Assembly (NCBI GenBank): GCA_018894105.1 | Contig: CM032127.1 | Span: 1,211,001-1,275,000, forward strand | Direction: 5' to 3' | DNA: 64,000 nt | From: Jacaranda mimosifolia | Lineage: Eukaryota; Streptophyta; Magnoliopsida; Lamiales; Bignoniaceae | Shown here: one piece after another, positions 48,427 through 61,004 of the stretch | How positions within the stretch are numbered: the first letter of the stretch is position 1 | Layout: every line of letters begins with the position of its first letter | Position numbers and translations under genes: made by a program | Notes under the pieces: model-generated | Seen by the model: only the letters and a program-made list of their open reading frames with translations | Databases searched by the model: none | Told to the model about the DNA's origin: nothing

Positions 48427-49202
48427 ACAGGAACTGCTGAACCCACAACCATCCTTATCCTCCTCCTCCTCAGTGTTTTCCTCAGTTTTTTAACCAGCTT
48501 CACGGTCAAATGAATTGCACGGTCAATGTGAAGGAGAGCCATCAAGCCGAGCCACACGAATACAGCATATTCTATGACTGTCAAAACTGATTTTTCTTCC
48601 TTAGTGGGTGTCATGACACCTATTGAGAAGCTATAACAAAGCGTGATTTATGTGATTGCAATCCGTGTGACCACCATGAGGATCCACATAAAAAATCTGC
48701 GCCTTAAGGGCAATCCACTTGTCAGAAGCAATACGATGCTGAGAGATGCAATAAAGCTTGTTGTTTTGATGATGTAAAATCTCGTGTATACATCAAGATA
48801 GTTATGTGTCATTACAGAAGAGCCTGCCTGATGAGGATCAGCCACAGGATTGCCTTGTGAATCGACTAATTTATCGTCTTGCCAGACACCACTAGGAGGG
48901 TTAGCTCCAACTTGAAAAGTCATTGTGAAAATAAGTGAAGCCACAACCATTAGTGCACTTGTCTTTCTCTCAAGCCACTCATCTTGCTGCTCAAGTGGCC
49001 TCTCCCAGGTGTTCTTTGGATTGATATTTAGTGGTGGCATATTAGTCTCCGAAGTTCCAAAACCTCCAGCTCTTTTAAGGTACTCTTCGATTTCTAAGTC
49101 TCTAAAATCCCTTCTGCTTTGAATCAAAATGTTCATTGCTGTCATCCCTTTAAGATTCAGTGCATTCACTTCAAGTGCAGCCACAGTCAGCAAGAAGTTG
49201 AT
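48427..49202 (-). pseudogene. Ankyrin-PGG exon 2 without exon 1, copy J
   Basis: Exon 2 runs from 49202 with the expected LLTVAALEVNALNLKG start, the linker, helix 1, NPPSG and helix 2 open as far as about 48648. A frameshift and stops follow at 48610-48650, then helix 4 and the basic tail resume. The usual stop after NSVGV is lost, so that frame runs on to 48309. At 49202/49203 the sequence leaves the family precisely at the exon boundary and enters an inverted copy of AT-rich element V; no exon 1 exists beyond. It cannot produce a normal protein. Confidence 0.88.
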
Positions 49203-49466
49203 GACAGCAAATGGATATGGATATGGTAAATGCGTATCCGATCCGTTTAATATTCGATCCGAATATATATTTATTAAATAATATATTATTTATATTTTTC
49301 AATAAAAATCTCATAATCCATATATGTGTATGTATACTATAATTGACGAATTGGGAAGAAAAAAGAATAAATCTAAAAAATTATTATAATATAGAAAAAA
49401 ATTGAAGAATTAGGTTAATCAACATAATTGTTGTTGGTTGACTTAATAATTAATATGCTTAAATAC

Positions 49467-49499
<33 letters not shown>

Positions 49500-49915
49500 G
49501 TACTAATAATCAATTATAAAGCCAACAATTAATTAAAATTTATGCTATTTGTTTGATTGTTTCGTTTTAATGAAATTATATAGTTTCTTATATTAATTAA
49601 AATATGTATATGTTATATGTTCATAAATTCACGTATTTGGATATTCATAAACGGATATCTAAATAATTATTATTGAATATGAATATAAAATAATAATTTA
49701 AATATGAATAAGTTTAATAAAATATGAATGTATCTGAATAATTATAAACGAATACGGATATATCCGAATCCGAACGATATCCGATGGATATGAATTTGGA
49801 TATCATTTTTTAATATCCGTCAAATTCATATCCGTATCCAAATATTCAAAAAGTTAAACGGATACGAATATGAAAACAGCGTATCCGATCCGTTTAACAT
49901 CCGTTTACACCCCTA
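49203..49915 (-). repeat. AT-rich element V, inverted copy
   Basis: The minus strand reads TAGGGGTGTAAACGGATG at one end and ends catatccatttgctgtcat. It is about 710 bp and collinear with 56528-57250 and, truncated, 22632-23049. The gtatccgatccgttta phrase recurs at both ends. The tips resemble hAT MITEs, but no clean target duplication was found. Includes an (att)n microsatellite at about 49470-49498. Confidence 0.6.
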
Positions 49916-50372
49916 TATATTAGTTATAAAACATAGGGTTTTTAATAACTGTTTTGACATATAATTTACTTCTTTTTTTCTCAATTATTTCACCTCATCA
50001 AAATTTTCCTTTTTATTTATCCCAAAAATTTTAAAATACATTAACATTTACATTGTTTGAAAATTTATATTTATTTATTTTAGACTTAAAAATTTTAATA
50101 AGAAATGTGAAATAAGACTAAAACTAGTAGTGATTGAATAATAAATTTTTATATAAAAAAAAAAAGATAAAAAAAAAGGGTTTTAATTTTTTCGGTTTGG
50201 TTCCCAACCGATTTTTTTTTGGTTTTTTTATTTTTCGGTTAACCGAATAAAAAAAAAACCCAAAAATTGAATTTTTTTTAAATGAAAAACCAAATCGAAC
50301 CCCGGTTCGGTTCGGTTTTTTGGGTTTTCGCTTGGTTCGATTAATTTCAGTTTTTCTTTTTTTAACACCCCT
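49916..50372. mobile_element. 3' fragment of the hAT-like element
   Basis: Matches about 31060-31486 of the hAT-like element and ends AACACCCCTA. The 5' part is missing. The aaccgaat/ggttcggtt subterminal motifs are prominent. Confidence 0.6.
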
Positions 50373-50925
50373 AATTATATATACTAGTAATTTTGGCACG
50401 CCTAATATTTTTTAATAATTTTAATGTAGTTATTTGTATGTTTAGATGAACGAAAGGAAAAAATTATGATAGAGTGGTATTAATGAGACTATGGGGTGAC
50501 AATGATGAATTGTAAATTGTAGTTATGTTATGCAGAAGTTGTGGTTACAGTGATGAAAGTATACTAATGATGGCAATTTAAGAAAATCACTCGAAAATCT
50601 ATTACTAATACAAAATAGAAGCTACTTTTCTCTCTAAAGTGGCAGTTCTCATACCAAATTTTAGAACTCCAAAACTACCCTTTTTTTAATCAACACATAG
50701 AATTAAGTTAGGTTCCCATGAGCTTACATTTCACATTATACAGTACACACTTCTGTTGATCTAATACACAACTAGGACTTACAACAACTTCACATATGGA
50801 ATTGCACATTTGAACACAACTACAACACTTACAATAGCTTCACATATGGAATAACATTTTAACACAATTACAACACTTGGAAAAACCAAGGAAAAGAAAG
50901 AAAGAGGTTTAAACAGCAACACTAT
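50373..50925. other. Spacer and 3' flank of copy K
   Basis: Bases 50373-50695 are AT-rich with nothing recognised. Bases 50700-50925 are the shared 3' flank, with a local duplication of the cttcacatatggaat phrase (near 50787 and 50831). Confidence 0.45.
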
Positions 50926-52384
50926 TCACAAGAGTGCTGGACCTGCAACCATCCTTCTCCTCAGTGTTTTTCTCAGCTTTTTAACCAGCTTCACGATCAA
51001 ACGAATCGTATGGCCAATGAGGAGGAGAGCCATCAAGGCAAGCCACAAAATTACCACGAATCCTATCACAGTCAAAACCGACTTTTCTGCCTTAGTGGGT
51101 GTCAACAGTACTATGGACGCAATATAACTAAGGGCGATTGCTGTGATTGCAATCCATGTGATCACCATAAGAATCCACATAAAAAATCTGCGCCTTATGG
51201 GCAATCCACTCATCAGAAGTAATATGATGCTAAGAGGTGCAACAAAGCTCGTTGTGTTGAAAATGTAAAATCTAATGTATCCATCAGGATAGTTACGCGC
51301 CAGTACCGAAAAGCCTGCCCGATGAGGATCAGCCACAGGTTTGTCTTCTGATTCAGCTAACTTATCGTCTTGCCAGACACCACCAGGAGGGTTTACTCCA
51401 ACTTGAAAAGCCATTGTGGCAATAAGTGAAGCCACAACCATCAGGGCACTTTTCTTTCTCTCAAGCCACTCATGCGGCTGCTTAAATGACCTCTCCCAGA
51501 TATTCCTTTGATTAGTATCTAGCGGAGGTATATTATTAGTCTCCGAGGTTCCAGAACCTCCTGCGTGTCTAAGGGACTCTTCTATTTCTGAGTCTCTCAA
51601 ATCCCTTCTGCTTTGAATCAGAACGTCGACTGCTGTCATGCCATTAAGATTCAGGGCATTCACTTCAAGTGCAGCCACAGTCAGCAAGAAGTTGATGGTC
51701 TATGAAAGAGATTTTGGAACTTTAAGTAACATGCATGAGAACAATTTACCAAAAAAATTGGGCAGAAGATCAGTTATAAATGGACATCAGAGACTTTGGC
51801 ATATTTACCTCGACTTGCTTATCGGCCACAGCTAAATGCAGGACAGTATTTCCATCAGCATCTTTAGAGTTTGTGAACTCGGGCTCATCTATTGTCTCAA
51901 CAAGGAGCTTCAAAGCCTCCAGCTGGTAGTATTTGACACACAAATGAAGTATATTCTCTCCCCTATAGACCACCAGTTGGGCTGCATCAGGTTGGGCTCG
52001 AAGCAACAGCTTCATGACTTCGACCCGGCCTTTGAGTGCTGCTAGATGGAGGGGCGTTAGCCCGTTTCTGTCACGAGCCAGGCACGTCTGAAGATCGGCT
52101 GATAAAAGGGCCCTAACTACATCAATATGGCCTTTAGCTGATGCCAAATGAAGCGGAGACGACTGCTGTGAATTAAGCTCACTTGTGAGCTGAGGTTTTA
52201 TCCTAACGATTTCCTTTACAAAATCTGTGTGGCCTAACATTGCTGCCACATGCAAAGGAGTCTCAGAGAAACAATTAACTACAACTCTATCAAGAATTAG
52301 TGGATCCTCCTTTAGCAGCTTTTTCAATGAACTAACACTCCCATTTGCTGCAGCTTCAAAGAGCTTAGTTTCAAGACCCTCCAT
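50926..52384 (-). CDS. Ankyrin-repeat PGG membrane protein, copy K
   Basis: Exon 1 is 52384-51809 (576 bp) and exon 2 is 51699-50926 (774 bp). The 109-bp intron has donor GTAAAT and acceptor AG, giving 449 residues. The start is MEGLETKLFE. Five exon 1 ankyrin signatures are present. This is the only intact copy with the classic NPPGG motif. The helix 3-4 loop is the short form (LLTPTKAEKSV). One base missing near 50930 relative to paralogues brings the stop forward, so the protein ends AGPALL and lacks about six conserved tail residues; this is unlikely to matter. The 5' flank resembles that of copy G. I judge it functional; a defence or stress role is inferred from the family. Confidence 0.92.
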
Positions 52385-52526
52385 CTCTTCTGATAGGACT
52401 CAATTAGCATTACTGTTGGTGGAAATCACTTGTGATAATAATAATATCTAATATAAACGTGTGGTGTGAATAATGGCGTGTCGGGTCCTTGGTTCCAAGT
52501 TGCGGGCCCTAACTGTGGGTTTTTTA
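52385..52526. promoter_or_regulatory. 5' flank of copy K
   Basis: Only about 140 bp of family sequence (landmark aaacgtgtggtgtgaataa, as at 27708) separates the start codon from a long-inverted-repeat element, so the promoter is either very short or partly supplied by the element. Confidence 0.45.
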
Positions 52527-53474
52527 AGGTCTATACTCATAGTTCTAACTTATCATCACATACTCACTTTTTAACTATTTATATCAGTTTGATTTGATTA
52601 TCACCTCCAAATCATCATAAAGTAAAGAATCGTGGTTCTTATAAAGAAATATCTTCTTTTAAAATTAAATTCTAAAAAATAAAATAAAAGTCATTACCAT
52701 TATGATACTCAATAATCTAATTAAACTTATTACTTTTAAAAAATTAAAAACTCTCTTTTTCTAATATTAAACCCCTAATTCAATTAAATAAAAAAAAAAC
52801 TCTTTGTGAGATTGCATAAACAAAACAGAAAAACAATCTTAAATTGTGGATTTAATATGTTCATCGAATGGACAGCATAGCAGGAACGGTATATGCTGGA
52901 AAATAATTCTTTTTTTTTTCTCCCTAATTCTTGAATTGTGGATATGTTTATGTTGTGGTTGCCATGGAGCTCAATTGCAAACATGTGTGTGATGTGTTTA
53001 GGCGTGTGTTTATTGAATTGGTTAGTGCGGTCTCTCTAAATTCTTGATGGTTTGGATGGAATGTGGAACTTTTAGGGTTTTTATGTTTTGTTTTGTTTTA
53101 AATTTCTTAAAATTATTATGGTTAATTTGGTATCAACGAGTTTTCTCTAATTTTCTTCTGATTGCATTCATTTTTTAAGATTTATTTTCTTTGATTTTCA
53201 GCTAATTAATTAGGGTTTAATATTAGGAAAAGAGAGCTTTTAATTTCTTTAAATTAATAAAGTTAATTTGGTCATTGAGTATTAGAAAGATAATGGTTTT
53301 TATTTTATTTTTTCATAATATAGTTTTAAAAGAAGATGGTTCTTTATAAGAATTATGAAAGAACTATGGTTCTTCATTTTTTGATGATTTGAAGGTAATG
53401 ATCAAATCAAACTGATATAAATAGTTAAAAAATGGGTACGTGATGATAAGTCAGAACCATGGGTACAGGACCCT
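52527..53474. mobile_element. Element with long terminal inverted repeats
   Basis: The first ~200 bp (ctatactcatagttctaac, then atcagtttgatttgat) recur inverted at 53230-53474. The target duplication is unclear. A partial copy of its right arm is at about 54045-54322. It may be a Mutator-type or other long-TIR MITE. A short minus-strand frame (52784-52984) is not supported. Confidence 0.6.
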
Positions 53475-53519
53475 AGAAAATTTTCTTGGGTTGACATATT
53501 TTAATATTCAAATGGAAAG

Positions 53520-53752
53520 GTTCAATGGCTAATAGCCCAATGACATCAAATCTCCTCGAATGGGTGTCTTTGTGTGCACCTTATATGTGCTCTTGGTTGT
53601 GGTCTTGTGAACTTTGTACTTCCATCTTCTTTGATTTGATATTTGTATTCTATTGATTTACTTGTAAAGCTGATATTCTTCATTTGATAATTAGATCCAT
53701 AGACTTGTTGTAAATGATACTCTTCAAACAAAACAAAAAAAAAAAAAAAATC
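53520..53752 (+). mobile_element. Retroposed sequence with poly-A tail
   Basis: About 230 bp ending in an A-rich tail (53728-53750) and flanked by caaatggaaag on both sides (53509-53519 and 53753-53763), an 11-bp target duplication. These are hallmarks of LINE-type reverse transcription. The body could be a 5'-truncated LINE end or part of a processed transcript; I do not recognise it. Confidence 0.8.
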
Positions 53753-53763
53753 CAAATGGAAAG

Positions 53764-54322
53764 CAAAATTTTGTTGGAGTGCATGAAAGAGGGTTGTTAA
53801 CAAATTGAATTCTTATGAAATATTCGAGATTCAAATTTAAATAAAAGATTCAAATTCGAATTTAATATAATATTCAACACATTAATTAAATTTGAATCGA
53901 ATCATAAGATATTTGAGTTCGATCTTCAGTAATATATTCAAATACATATATATATATATATATATAATTTTTGTATTTTTAAAACTCAATTTATAAATTT
54001 AACTTATTTTAGAGGCTTATAAACTTATGGTTGAATTTGTTTGTTAGGATTTATTTCTTCTAATTCAATTAGAGTTTAATGTGAGGAAAAAAGGTTTTTT
54101 AATTTCTTTATGGTAATAAGGTTAATTTGGTCATTTCGTATAATAATTTTTATTTTATTTTTCATAATTTAATTTTAAAAGAAGATCGTTCCATGGAAGA
54201 ACGATATAAGAACCATGCTTCTTCACTTTATAATAGTTCGAAAGTGAGGATTAAATCAAACTGACATAAACTATTAAAAAATTTGTACGTGATGACAAAT
54301 CAGAACCATGGGTACGGAACCC
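53764..54322. other. AT-rich spacer with partial long-TIR arm
   Basis: Bases 53820-54000 are AT-rich with an (at)n run near 53945-53967. Bases 54045-54322 repeat the right arm of the element at 52527-53474. No gene. Confidence 0.45.
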
Positions 54323-54325
54323 TAG

Positions 54326-54856
54326 GAGCTGGATTAGTTGTGTTCTAGAAAATCATATTCTCATTTTGCACTATTCCGAAAATAGAAAACGCCATTGTTT
54401 GTTGAATCATGAATGAAAACACCATCCATTTTCATTTTCATTTTCATTTTCATACCTACAAAAAAACTTATAATACTTATTAATTTAAAAATAATTAAAA
54501 TCCACCAACTAATTAAATATTATTTTTTTCCATCATTCCAAAAAATGGGACCTATATAAAAATTTAATACTAATTTTTTATCACATCATCATCCACTAAT
54601 TTATTAAATAATTATTTCTTTTCTATCTTTTCAAGAAAATGAAGCCACAATCAATTAAACAATAATAATTAATACTATTACATTAAAATATTTAACATTA
54701 TTATATTAAAATATTATTTTCAATCTATTTTTTCTTCAAAATTTTCACAATTCACAACATTTTTATTTTCACATGCAGAATAATAATAAAATAAAAACAT
54801 ATTTTAGAACAATGAAAACAAAAAATGAGAATGAAAACACAACCAATCTGGCTCTA
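54326..54856. mobile_element. MITE abutting the 3' end of copy L
   Basis: Starts GAGCTGGATTAGTTGTGTTC and ends ACACAACCAATCTGGCTC, good inverted repeats continuing into ttttcatttt/aaaatgaga subterminal motifs. The target duplication is unclear. It ends 31 bp before the stop codon of copy L (54888), so the usual 3' flank is missing there. Confidence 0.7.
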
Positions 54857-54887
54857 AAAAACCCAAACTAAGGATAAGAAAGGAGTT

Positions 54888-56362
54888 TTAAACACCAATA
54901 CTATTCCCAAGAACTGCTGAACCTGCAACCATCCTTCTCCTCAGTGTTTTCCTCAGCTTTTTAACCAGCTTCACGATCAAACGAATCGTATGGCCAATGA
55001 GGAGGAGAGCCATCAAGCCAAGCCAAAAAGTTACCACCAATCCTATCACAATCATAACTGACTTTGATGCCTGAATGGGTGTCAACAGTATTATCGATAT
55101 AATATAACTAAGGGCGATCGCTGTGATTGCAATCCATGTGATCACCATAAGAATCCACACAAAAAATCTGCGCCTTAAGGGCAATCCACTCACCAGTAGT
55201 AGTATGATGCTGAGAGAGGCAATGAAGCTTGTTGTGTTGATAATATAAAACATAGTATAACTAGTTGGATCATTATACGCCAATACTGAAGAGCCGACCT
55301 CATGAGGATCAGCCACAGGACTACCTTGTGAGTTTTCTAATTTATCGTCTTGCCACACACCACTAGGAGGGTTAACCCCAACTTGAAAAGCCATTGTGGC
55401 AATAAGTGAAGCCACAACCATTAGTGCACTTCTCTTTTTCTCAAGCCACTCGTCCTGCTGCTTGAATGACCTCTCCCAGGTATTCTTTTGACTAGTATTT
55501 AGCGGTGGTATATTAGTCTCCAAGGTTCCAAAACCTCCAGCGCGTCTAAGGGACTCTTCGATTTTTGAGTCTCTCAAATCCCTTCTGCTTTGAATCAAAA
55601 CGTCGACTGCTGTCATCCCATTAAGATTCAGGGCATTCACTTCAAGTTCAGCCATAGTCAGCAAGAAGTTGATGGTCTGTTAAAGAGATTTTTGAACTTT
55701 AAATAACATGCATGAGAACAATTTACCATAAAAATAAAGCAGAAGATCAGTTATAAATGGACATTTAGAGACTTTGGCATATTTACCTCAACTTGCTTAT
55801 CGGCCACAGCTAAATGCAGGACAGTATTTCCATCAGTATCTTTTGAGTTTGTGAACTCAGGCTTATCTATTGTCTCAACAAGGAGCTTCAAAGCCTCCGG
55901 CTGGTAGTATTTGACACACAAATGAAGTATATTCTCTCCCCTAAAGGGCATCACTTGGGCTGCATCAGGTTTGGCTGTAAGCAACATCTTCATGACTTCG
56001 ACCCGGCCTTTGAGTGCTGCTAGATGGAGTGGCGTTAGCCCGTTCCTGTCACGAGCCAGGCAAGTCTCAGGATCAGACGATAAAAGGGCCCTGACCGCAT
56101 CAACATGGCCTTTAGCTGATGCCAAATGAAGCGGAGATGACTTCTGTGAATTCAACTCACTTGTGAGCTCAGGTTTTATCCTTACGATTTCCTTTACAAA
56201 ATCAGTGTGGCCTAACATTGCTGCCACATGCAAAGGAGTCTCAGAGAAACAGTTAACTCCAACTCTATCAAGAATTAGTGGATCCTCCTTTAGTAGCTTT
56301 TGCAATGAACTAACACTTCCTTTTGCCGCAGCTTCAAAGAGCTTAGTCTCAAGACCCTCCAT
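54888..56362 (-). CDS. Ankyrin-repeat PGG membrane protein, copy L
   Basis: Exon 1 is 56362-55787 (576 bp) and exon 2 is 55676-54888 (789 bp). The 110-bp intron has donor GTAAAT and acceptor AG, giving 454 residues. The start is MEGLETKLFE. Ankyrin signatures are intact; repeat 4 differs (VMPFRGENILH). The motif is NPPSG. The loop between helices 3 and 4 is short (LLTPIQASKSV). The tail ends GSAVLGNSIGV. The 3' flank normally shared by the family is replaced by a MITE 31 bp downstream, so polyadenylation may use MITE sequence. The 5' flank is almost the same as that of copy E and includes element V. No disabling change is seen. Confidence 0.92.
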
Positions 56363-57389
56363 CTCTTCTGATAGGACTCATACTCAATCAGCATTGTGCA
56401 ATTATATACATCGTGTCGGATCCGTGGTTCCAAGTGGTGGGCCCTAACTAGGTGACCAGTCAAAGCTACTAGAAAATTGGGGTAACACATTACATCTATT
56501 TCCACAAGATTGGGGTAACACGTAGGGTGTAAATAGATATTAAACGGATCGTATATACTATTTTTATATTTGTATTCATTTAACTTTTTGAACATTTGGA
56601 TACGGATACGGATTCGACGAATATTTAAAAATGATATTCAAATTCGTATTCGTCGGATATCAATCGAATTCAGATACATTTGTATTCGATTATAATTATT
56701 CAGATTATTCACATTTTATTAAATTTATCCGTATTCAAATTATTTTTTTATATTCATATTCAATGATAATTATTTACATATCTATTTACAAATATTTAAA
56801 TACGTGAATTTATAAATCTATAACAAATACATCTTTTAATTAATAGAAGAAACTATATAATTTTATTAAAAAGAAAGCAATCAAACAAATAGCATATTTC
56901 AAATTAATAATTAATTTTATAATTGATTATTAGTATTTATCAATAATAATAATAGCATTGAAGTATATTAAATATAAAGTTAACCAACAATAATTATGTT
57001 GATCAACTTTATTCTTCAATTTTTTTTTCTATGTCACAATAATTTTTTAAATTTATTCCTTTTCTTCTAGATTCTTCAATTATAATTTATACATATACTT
57101 ATATGAATTATGATATTTTTATCAAAAATATAAATAATATATTATTTAATAAATAAATATTTGGAGCAGATATTAAATGGATCGGATACGCATTTATCAT
57201 ATTCGTATTCTATTTATAATCGAATCTCTACTTATCAAATATGGATATTATCCACTTTAAGCAGATATGGATAAATTTTATATAAACAAATACAAATAAA
57301 AATAATAAATAAATTAACACGTAATAATTATTAAATTTTATATAAATAAATACGAATGAAAACGATAAATGAATTAACACGTAACATCT
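56363..57389. promoter_or_regulatory. 5' flank of copy L with element V
   Basis: Bases 56363-56527 match 22458-22631 upstream of copy E. Element V follows (56528 to about 57250), most complete here. A short local duplication of ttttatataaataaatacgaat lies near 57275-57365. No gene. Confidence 0.55.
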
Positions 57390-58362
57390 ATTTCCACCTG
57401 TCACCAGAGACTCCCGGCACAAGGTTGACTCGTTTTCTTTGTCCTTTAATACTCCTTCTGCCTCGTGCTCGGATTATCTTATCACATTTGCTCTTTTATT
57501 TCATCCACTCATTCGCTCCAAGATTGAATGTCACAATAGCAATTAAAGGTTAATATTAAATAGTGTCATACTATTATTCCAATGAAATCTTGAGAAGAAA
57601 ATTCTCAATTTGAAAAAATAAAAATATTTAATATAGGACTAAGAAAGTACGATATGGAATGGAAAAAATCAATACTTGACGTGTGAGAATACAATACAAT
57701 GTATTTTCAAATATTAAGTCCAAAATTTTAGTTCAAATATGAACGTACACATTGCTAAGTAAAATATGATTCGAATTTGTGAAATTAGACCGTCATAAAT
57801 TTAAAGAAATATATCATTATGTGGTGAATTTATTTTAGAAATTTGTTAGTATATACTTTATTATTAATTAATTTTGTGATGAAAATAAAGTGCGTCAAGT
57901 AACTAATTTTATGATAAAATTTTTGTCACGGATCGAAAAATCATATTTATTGTTATGAAATTTGTGACAGACTCTTCATATTAATATATATTCTTCATAT
58001 TTATTACAAGTATCATTACTAATATATATTTTTACTATTTTTTTAAATTTATTAGTAATCCATCACAATTATTTTTAAAATATGATAAAATTCTCTTTGT
58101 CACAAATCTTCCATTAATAAAGGAGTATTTTCTTATAGTGATTATTTTTGTTATCAAAACACTTTTTCAATACTAACTAATCATAGTTTTATCATTTGTA
58201 AAGACATATAATTTTGATATGTTATAATAGTAACTTTGACTGTTCACTTAGTTAGGGCCCACCACTTGTGAACATTATAGAATAACAATGTTGCAAAAGA
58301 TATTACTAATTTATTAGGATATTTAGCCTTCATTATTCTGAAGTTGCGTGGAAATTGACTTG
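57390..58362. repeat. Block X3, proximal part
   Basis: Collinear with 27985-29000 (X2) and 8985-9800 (X1). No gene. Confidence 0.65.
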
Positions 58363-60537
58363 CAACTATTATTAGGATTTTTAACTAAGTAGCGTGGAAA
58401 TTGACTTACTTTCATCTCTAGAAGTTGTAGCAAAATTTGCCTATGTCAAGAAACTTAAGAGGGCCTTCTTGAGTTGGCTCAAGCAAGAATTCTACATTGC
58501 CTTCTGTTGTTGCTTTCTATAACTCTTTTTCCAGGGCTTTTTTCTTGACTTTTTGGGCGTATAATTCTACAATTACACCATATAAGTCTAGCTTATTATT
58601 TTGTTAATTATTCGAAAAATGTTATGGGGCCACAACCCACCTTCAATGTCGTAATAGATCAAGCAACTATTATTAGGATATTTAACCTTCATTATTATGA
58701 AGTAGCGTGGAAATTGATTTACTTTCGTCTCCAGAAGTTGTAGCAAAATTTGCCTATGCCAAGAAACTTAAGAGGGCCTTCTTGAGTTAGCTCAAGTAAG
58801 AATTCTACATTGCCTTCTGTTGTTGCTTTCTACAACTCTTTTTCTAGGGCTTTTTTCTTGACTTTTTGGGCGTAGAATTCTACAATTACACCATATAAGT
58901 CTAGCTTATTATTTTGTTAATTATTCGGAAAATGTTATAGGGCCACAAGCCACCTTCAATGTCGTAATAGATCAAGCAACTATTATTAGGATATTTAACC
59001 TTCATTATTATGAAGTAGCGTGGAAATTGACTTACTTTCATCTCCAGAAGTTGTAGCAAAATTTGCCTATGCCAAGAAACTTAAGAGGGCCTTCTTGAGT
59101 TAGCTCAAGCAAGAATTCTACATTGTCTTCTGTTGTTGCTTTCTACAGCTCTTTTTCCAGGGCTTTTTTCTTGACTTTTTGGGCGTAGAATTCTACAATT
59201 ACACCATATAAGTCTAGCTTATTATTTTGTTAATTATTCGGAAAATGTTATAGGGCCACAAGCCACCTTCAATGTCGTAATAGCTCAAGCAACTATTATT
59301 AGGATATTTAACCTTCATTATTCTGAAGAAGCATGGAAATTGACTTACTTTCGTCTCCAGAAGTTGTAGCAAAATTTGTCTATGCCAAGAAACTTAAGAG
59401 GGCCTTCTTGAGTTAGCTCAAGTAAGAATTCTACATTGCCTTCTGTTGTTGCTTTCTACAACTCTTTTTCTAGGGCTTTTTTCTTGACTTTTTGGGCGTA
59501 GAATTCTACAATTACACCATATAAGTCTAGCTTATTATTTTGTTAATTATTCGGAAAATGTTATGGGGCCACAAGCCACCTTCAATGTCGTGATAGCTCA
59601 AGCAACTATTATTAGGATATTTAACCTTCATTATTCTGAAGTAGCGTGGAAATTGACTTAATTTCGTCTCCAGAAGTTATAGCAAAATTTGCCTATGCCA
59701 AGAAACTTAAAGAGAGCCTTCTTGAGTTAGCTCAAGCAAGAATTCTACATTGTCTACTGTTGTTGCTTTCTACAGCTCTTTTTCCAGGGCTTTTTTCTTG
59801 ACTTTTTGGGCGTAGAATTCTACAATTACACCATATAAGTCTAGCTTATTATTTTGTTAATTATTCGGAAAATGTTATAGGGCCACAAGCCACCTTCAAT
59901 GTCGTAATAGCTCAAGCAACTATTATTAGGATATTTAACCTTCATTATTCTGAAGAAGCATGGAAATTGACTTACTTTCGTCTCCAGAAGTTGTAGCAAA
60001 ATTTGCGTATGCCAAGAAACTTAAGAGGGCCTTCTTGAGTTAGCTCAAGTAAGAATTCTACATTGCCTTCTGTTGTTGCTTTCTACATCTCTTTTTCCAG
60101 GGCTTTTTTTATTGACTTTTTGGGCGTAGAATTCTACAATTACACCACATAAGTCTAGCTTACTATTTTGTTAATTATTCAGAAAATGTTATGGGGCCAC
60201 AAGCCACCTTCAATGTCGTAATAGCTCAAGCAACTATTATTATGATATTTAACCTTCATTATTCTGAAGTAGCGTGGAAATTGACTTACTTTCGTCTCCA
60301 GAAGTTGTAGCAAAATTTGCCTATGCCAAGAAACTTAAGAGGGCCTTCTTGAGTTAGCTCAAGCAAGAATTCTACATTGTCTTCTGTTGTTGCTTTCTAC
60401 AGCTCTTTTTCCAGGGCTTTTTTCTTTATTTTTTGGGCGTAGAATTCTACAATTACACCATATAAGTCCAGCTTATTATTTTGTTAATTATTCAGAAAAT
60501 ATTATGGGGCCACAACCCACCTCAATGTCGTAATAGA
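58363..60537. repeat. Tandem array of seven R units (~313 bp)
   Basis: Units start at 58363, 58664, 58977, 59290, 59603, 59917 and 60231, with lengths of 301, 313, 313, 313, 314, 314 and about 307 bp. Each begins caactattattagga and contains a perfect 12-bp palindrome gtagaattctac. The units alternate: even ones read ctcaagtaag with attgcc, odd ones ctcaagcaag and, from unit 3, attgtc; units 4 and 6 read gaagaagcatgg, 5 and 7 gaagtagcgtgg. The alternation shows growth by ~627-bp dimers. X2 has a single unit at this place (29001-29300). No long frame spans a unit. Confidence 0.95.
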
Positions 60538-61004
60538 GCAAAAATGCTCTCTTGCCATCAAGAAATGCATGAAGGGGCCTAAATTGAGGCATGCATTTTG
60601 GCTAGTCATGGACCGTTACAAAGAATACGCTCGCATATAAGACTATGAGTCTCAGTGACCATAAACATTGTAAAAAGGCAAATGCGCATAAAATTGTTAT
60701 GTATTTAAATATTTATGTTAGTTATTTTGTGGATCGAAATGAGTAATGCATCATCAAAAATACTCAAGGTGCATAATGATGGGTTGAAAGTACGAACAAA
60801 AATGAACTTCCAACACAAACTCTTTTCTTGATATAATAAAAGTAGATGAGGGGCGGTCAATGTAGCAACTCTCCCGGAGCGTTATCATAAGAGTCCCTAT
60901 CCACTGTAGAATGTCCAATTCGAGCCATAACTACTGTCCAAAGAACGAACCCATCAACACAACTCTACCGAAGCATTAGTCAGCCGAGGCCCCTCCACTA
61001 CAGA
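60538..61004. repeat. Block X3, S segment
   Basis: Collinear with 29310-29779 and 11411-12243. No gene. Confidence 0.65.

Noticed and set aside
50124..50399. Lysine/phenylalanine-rich 91-codon frame
   Set aside because: It covers the A/T-rich subterminal motifs of the hAT-like element; low-complexity artefact.
58363..60537. Possible CRISPR-like or centromeric array
   Set aside because: Units are contiguous, with no unique spacers, and only seven are present; a local tandem duplication of a single-copy segment explains it.
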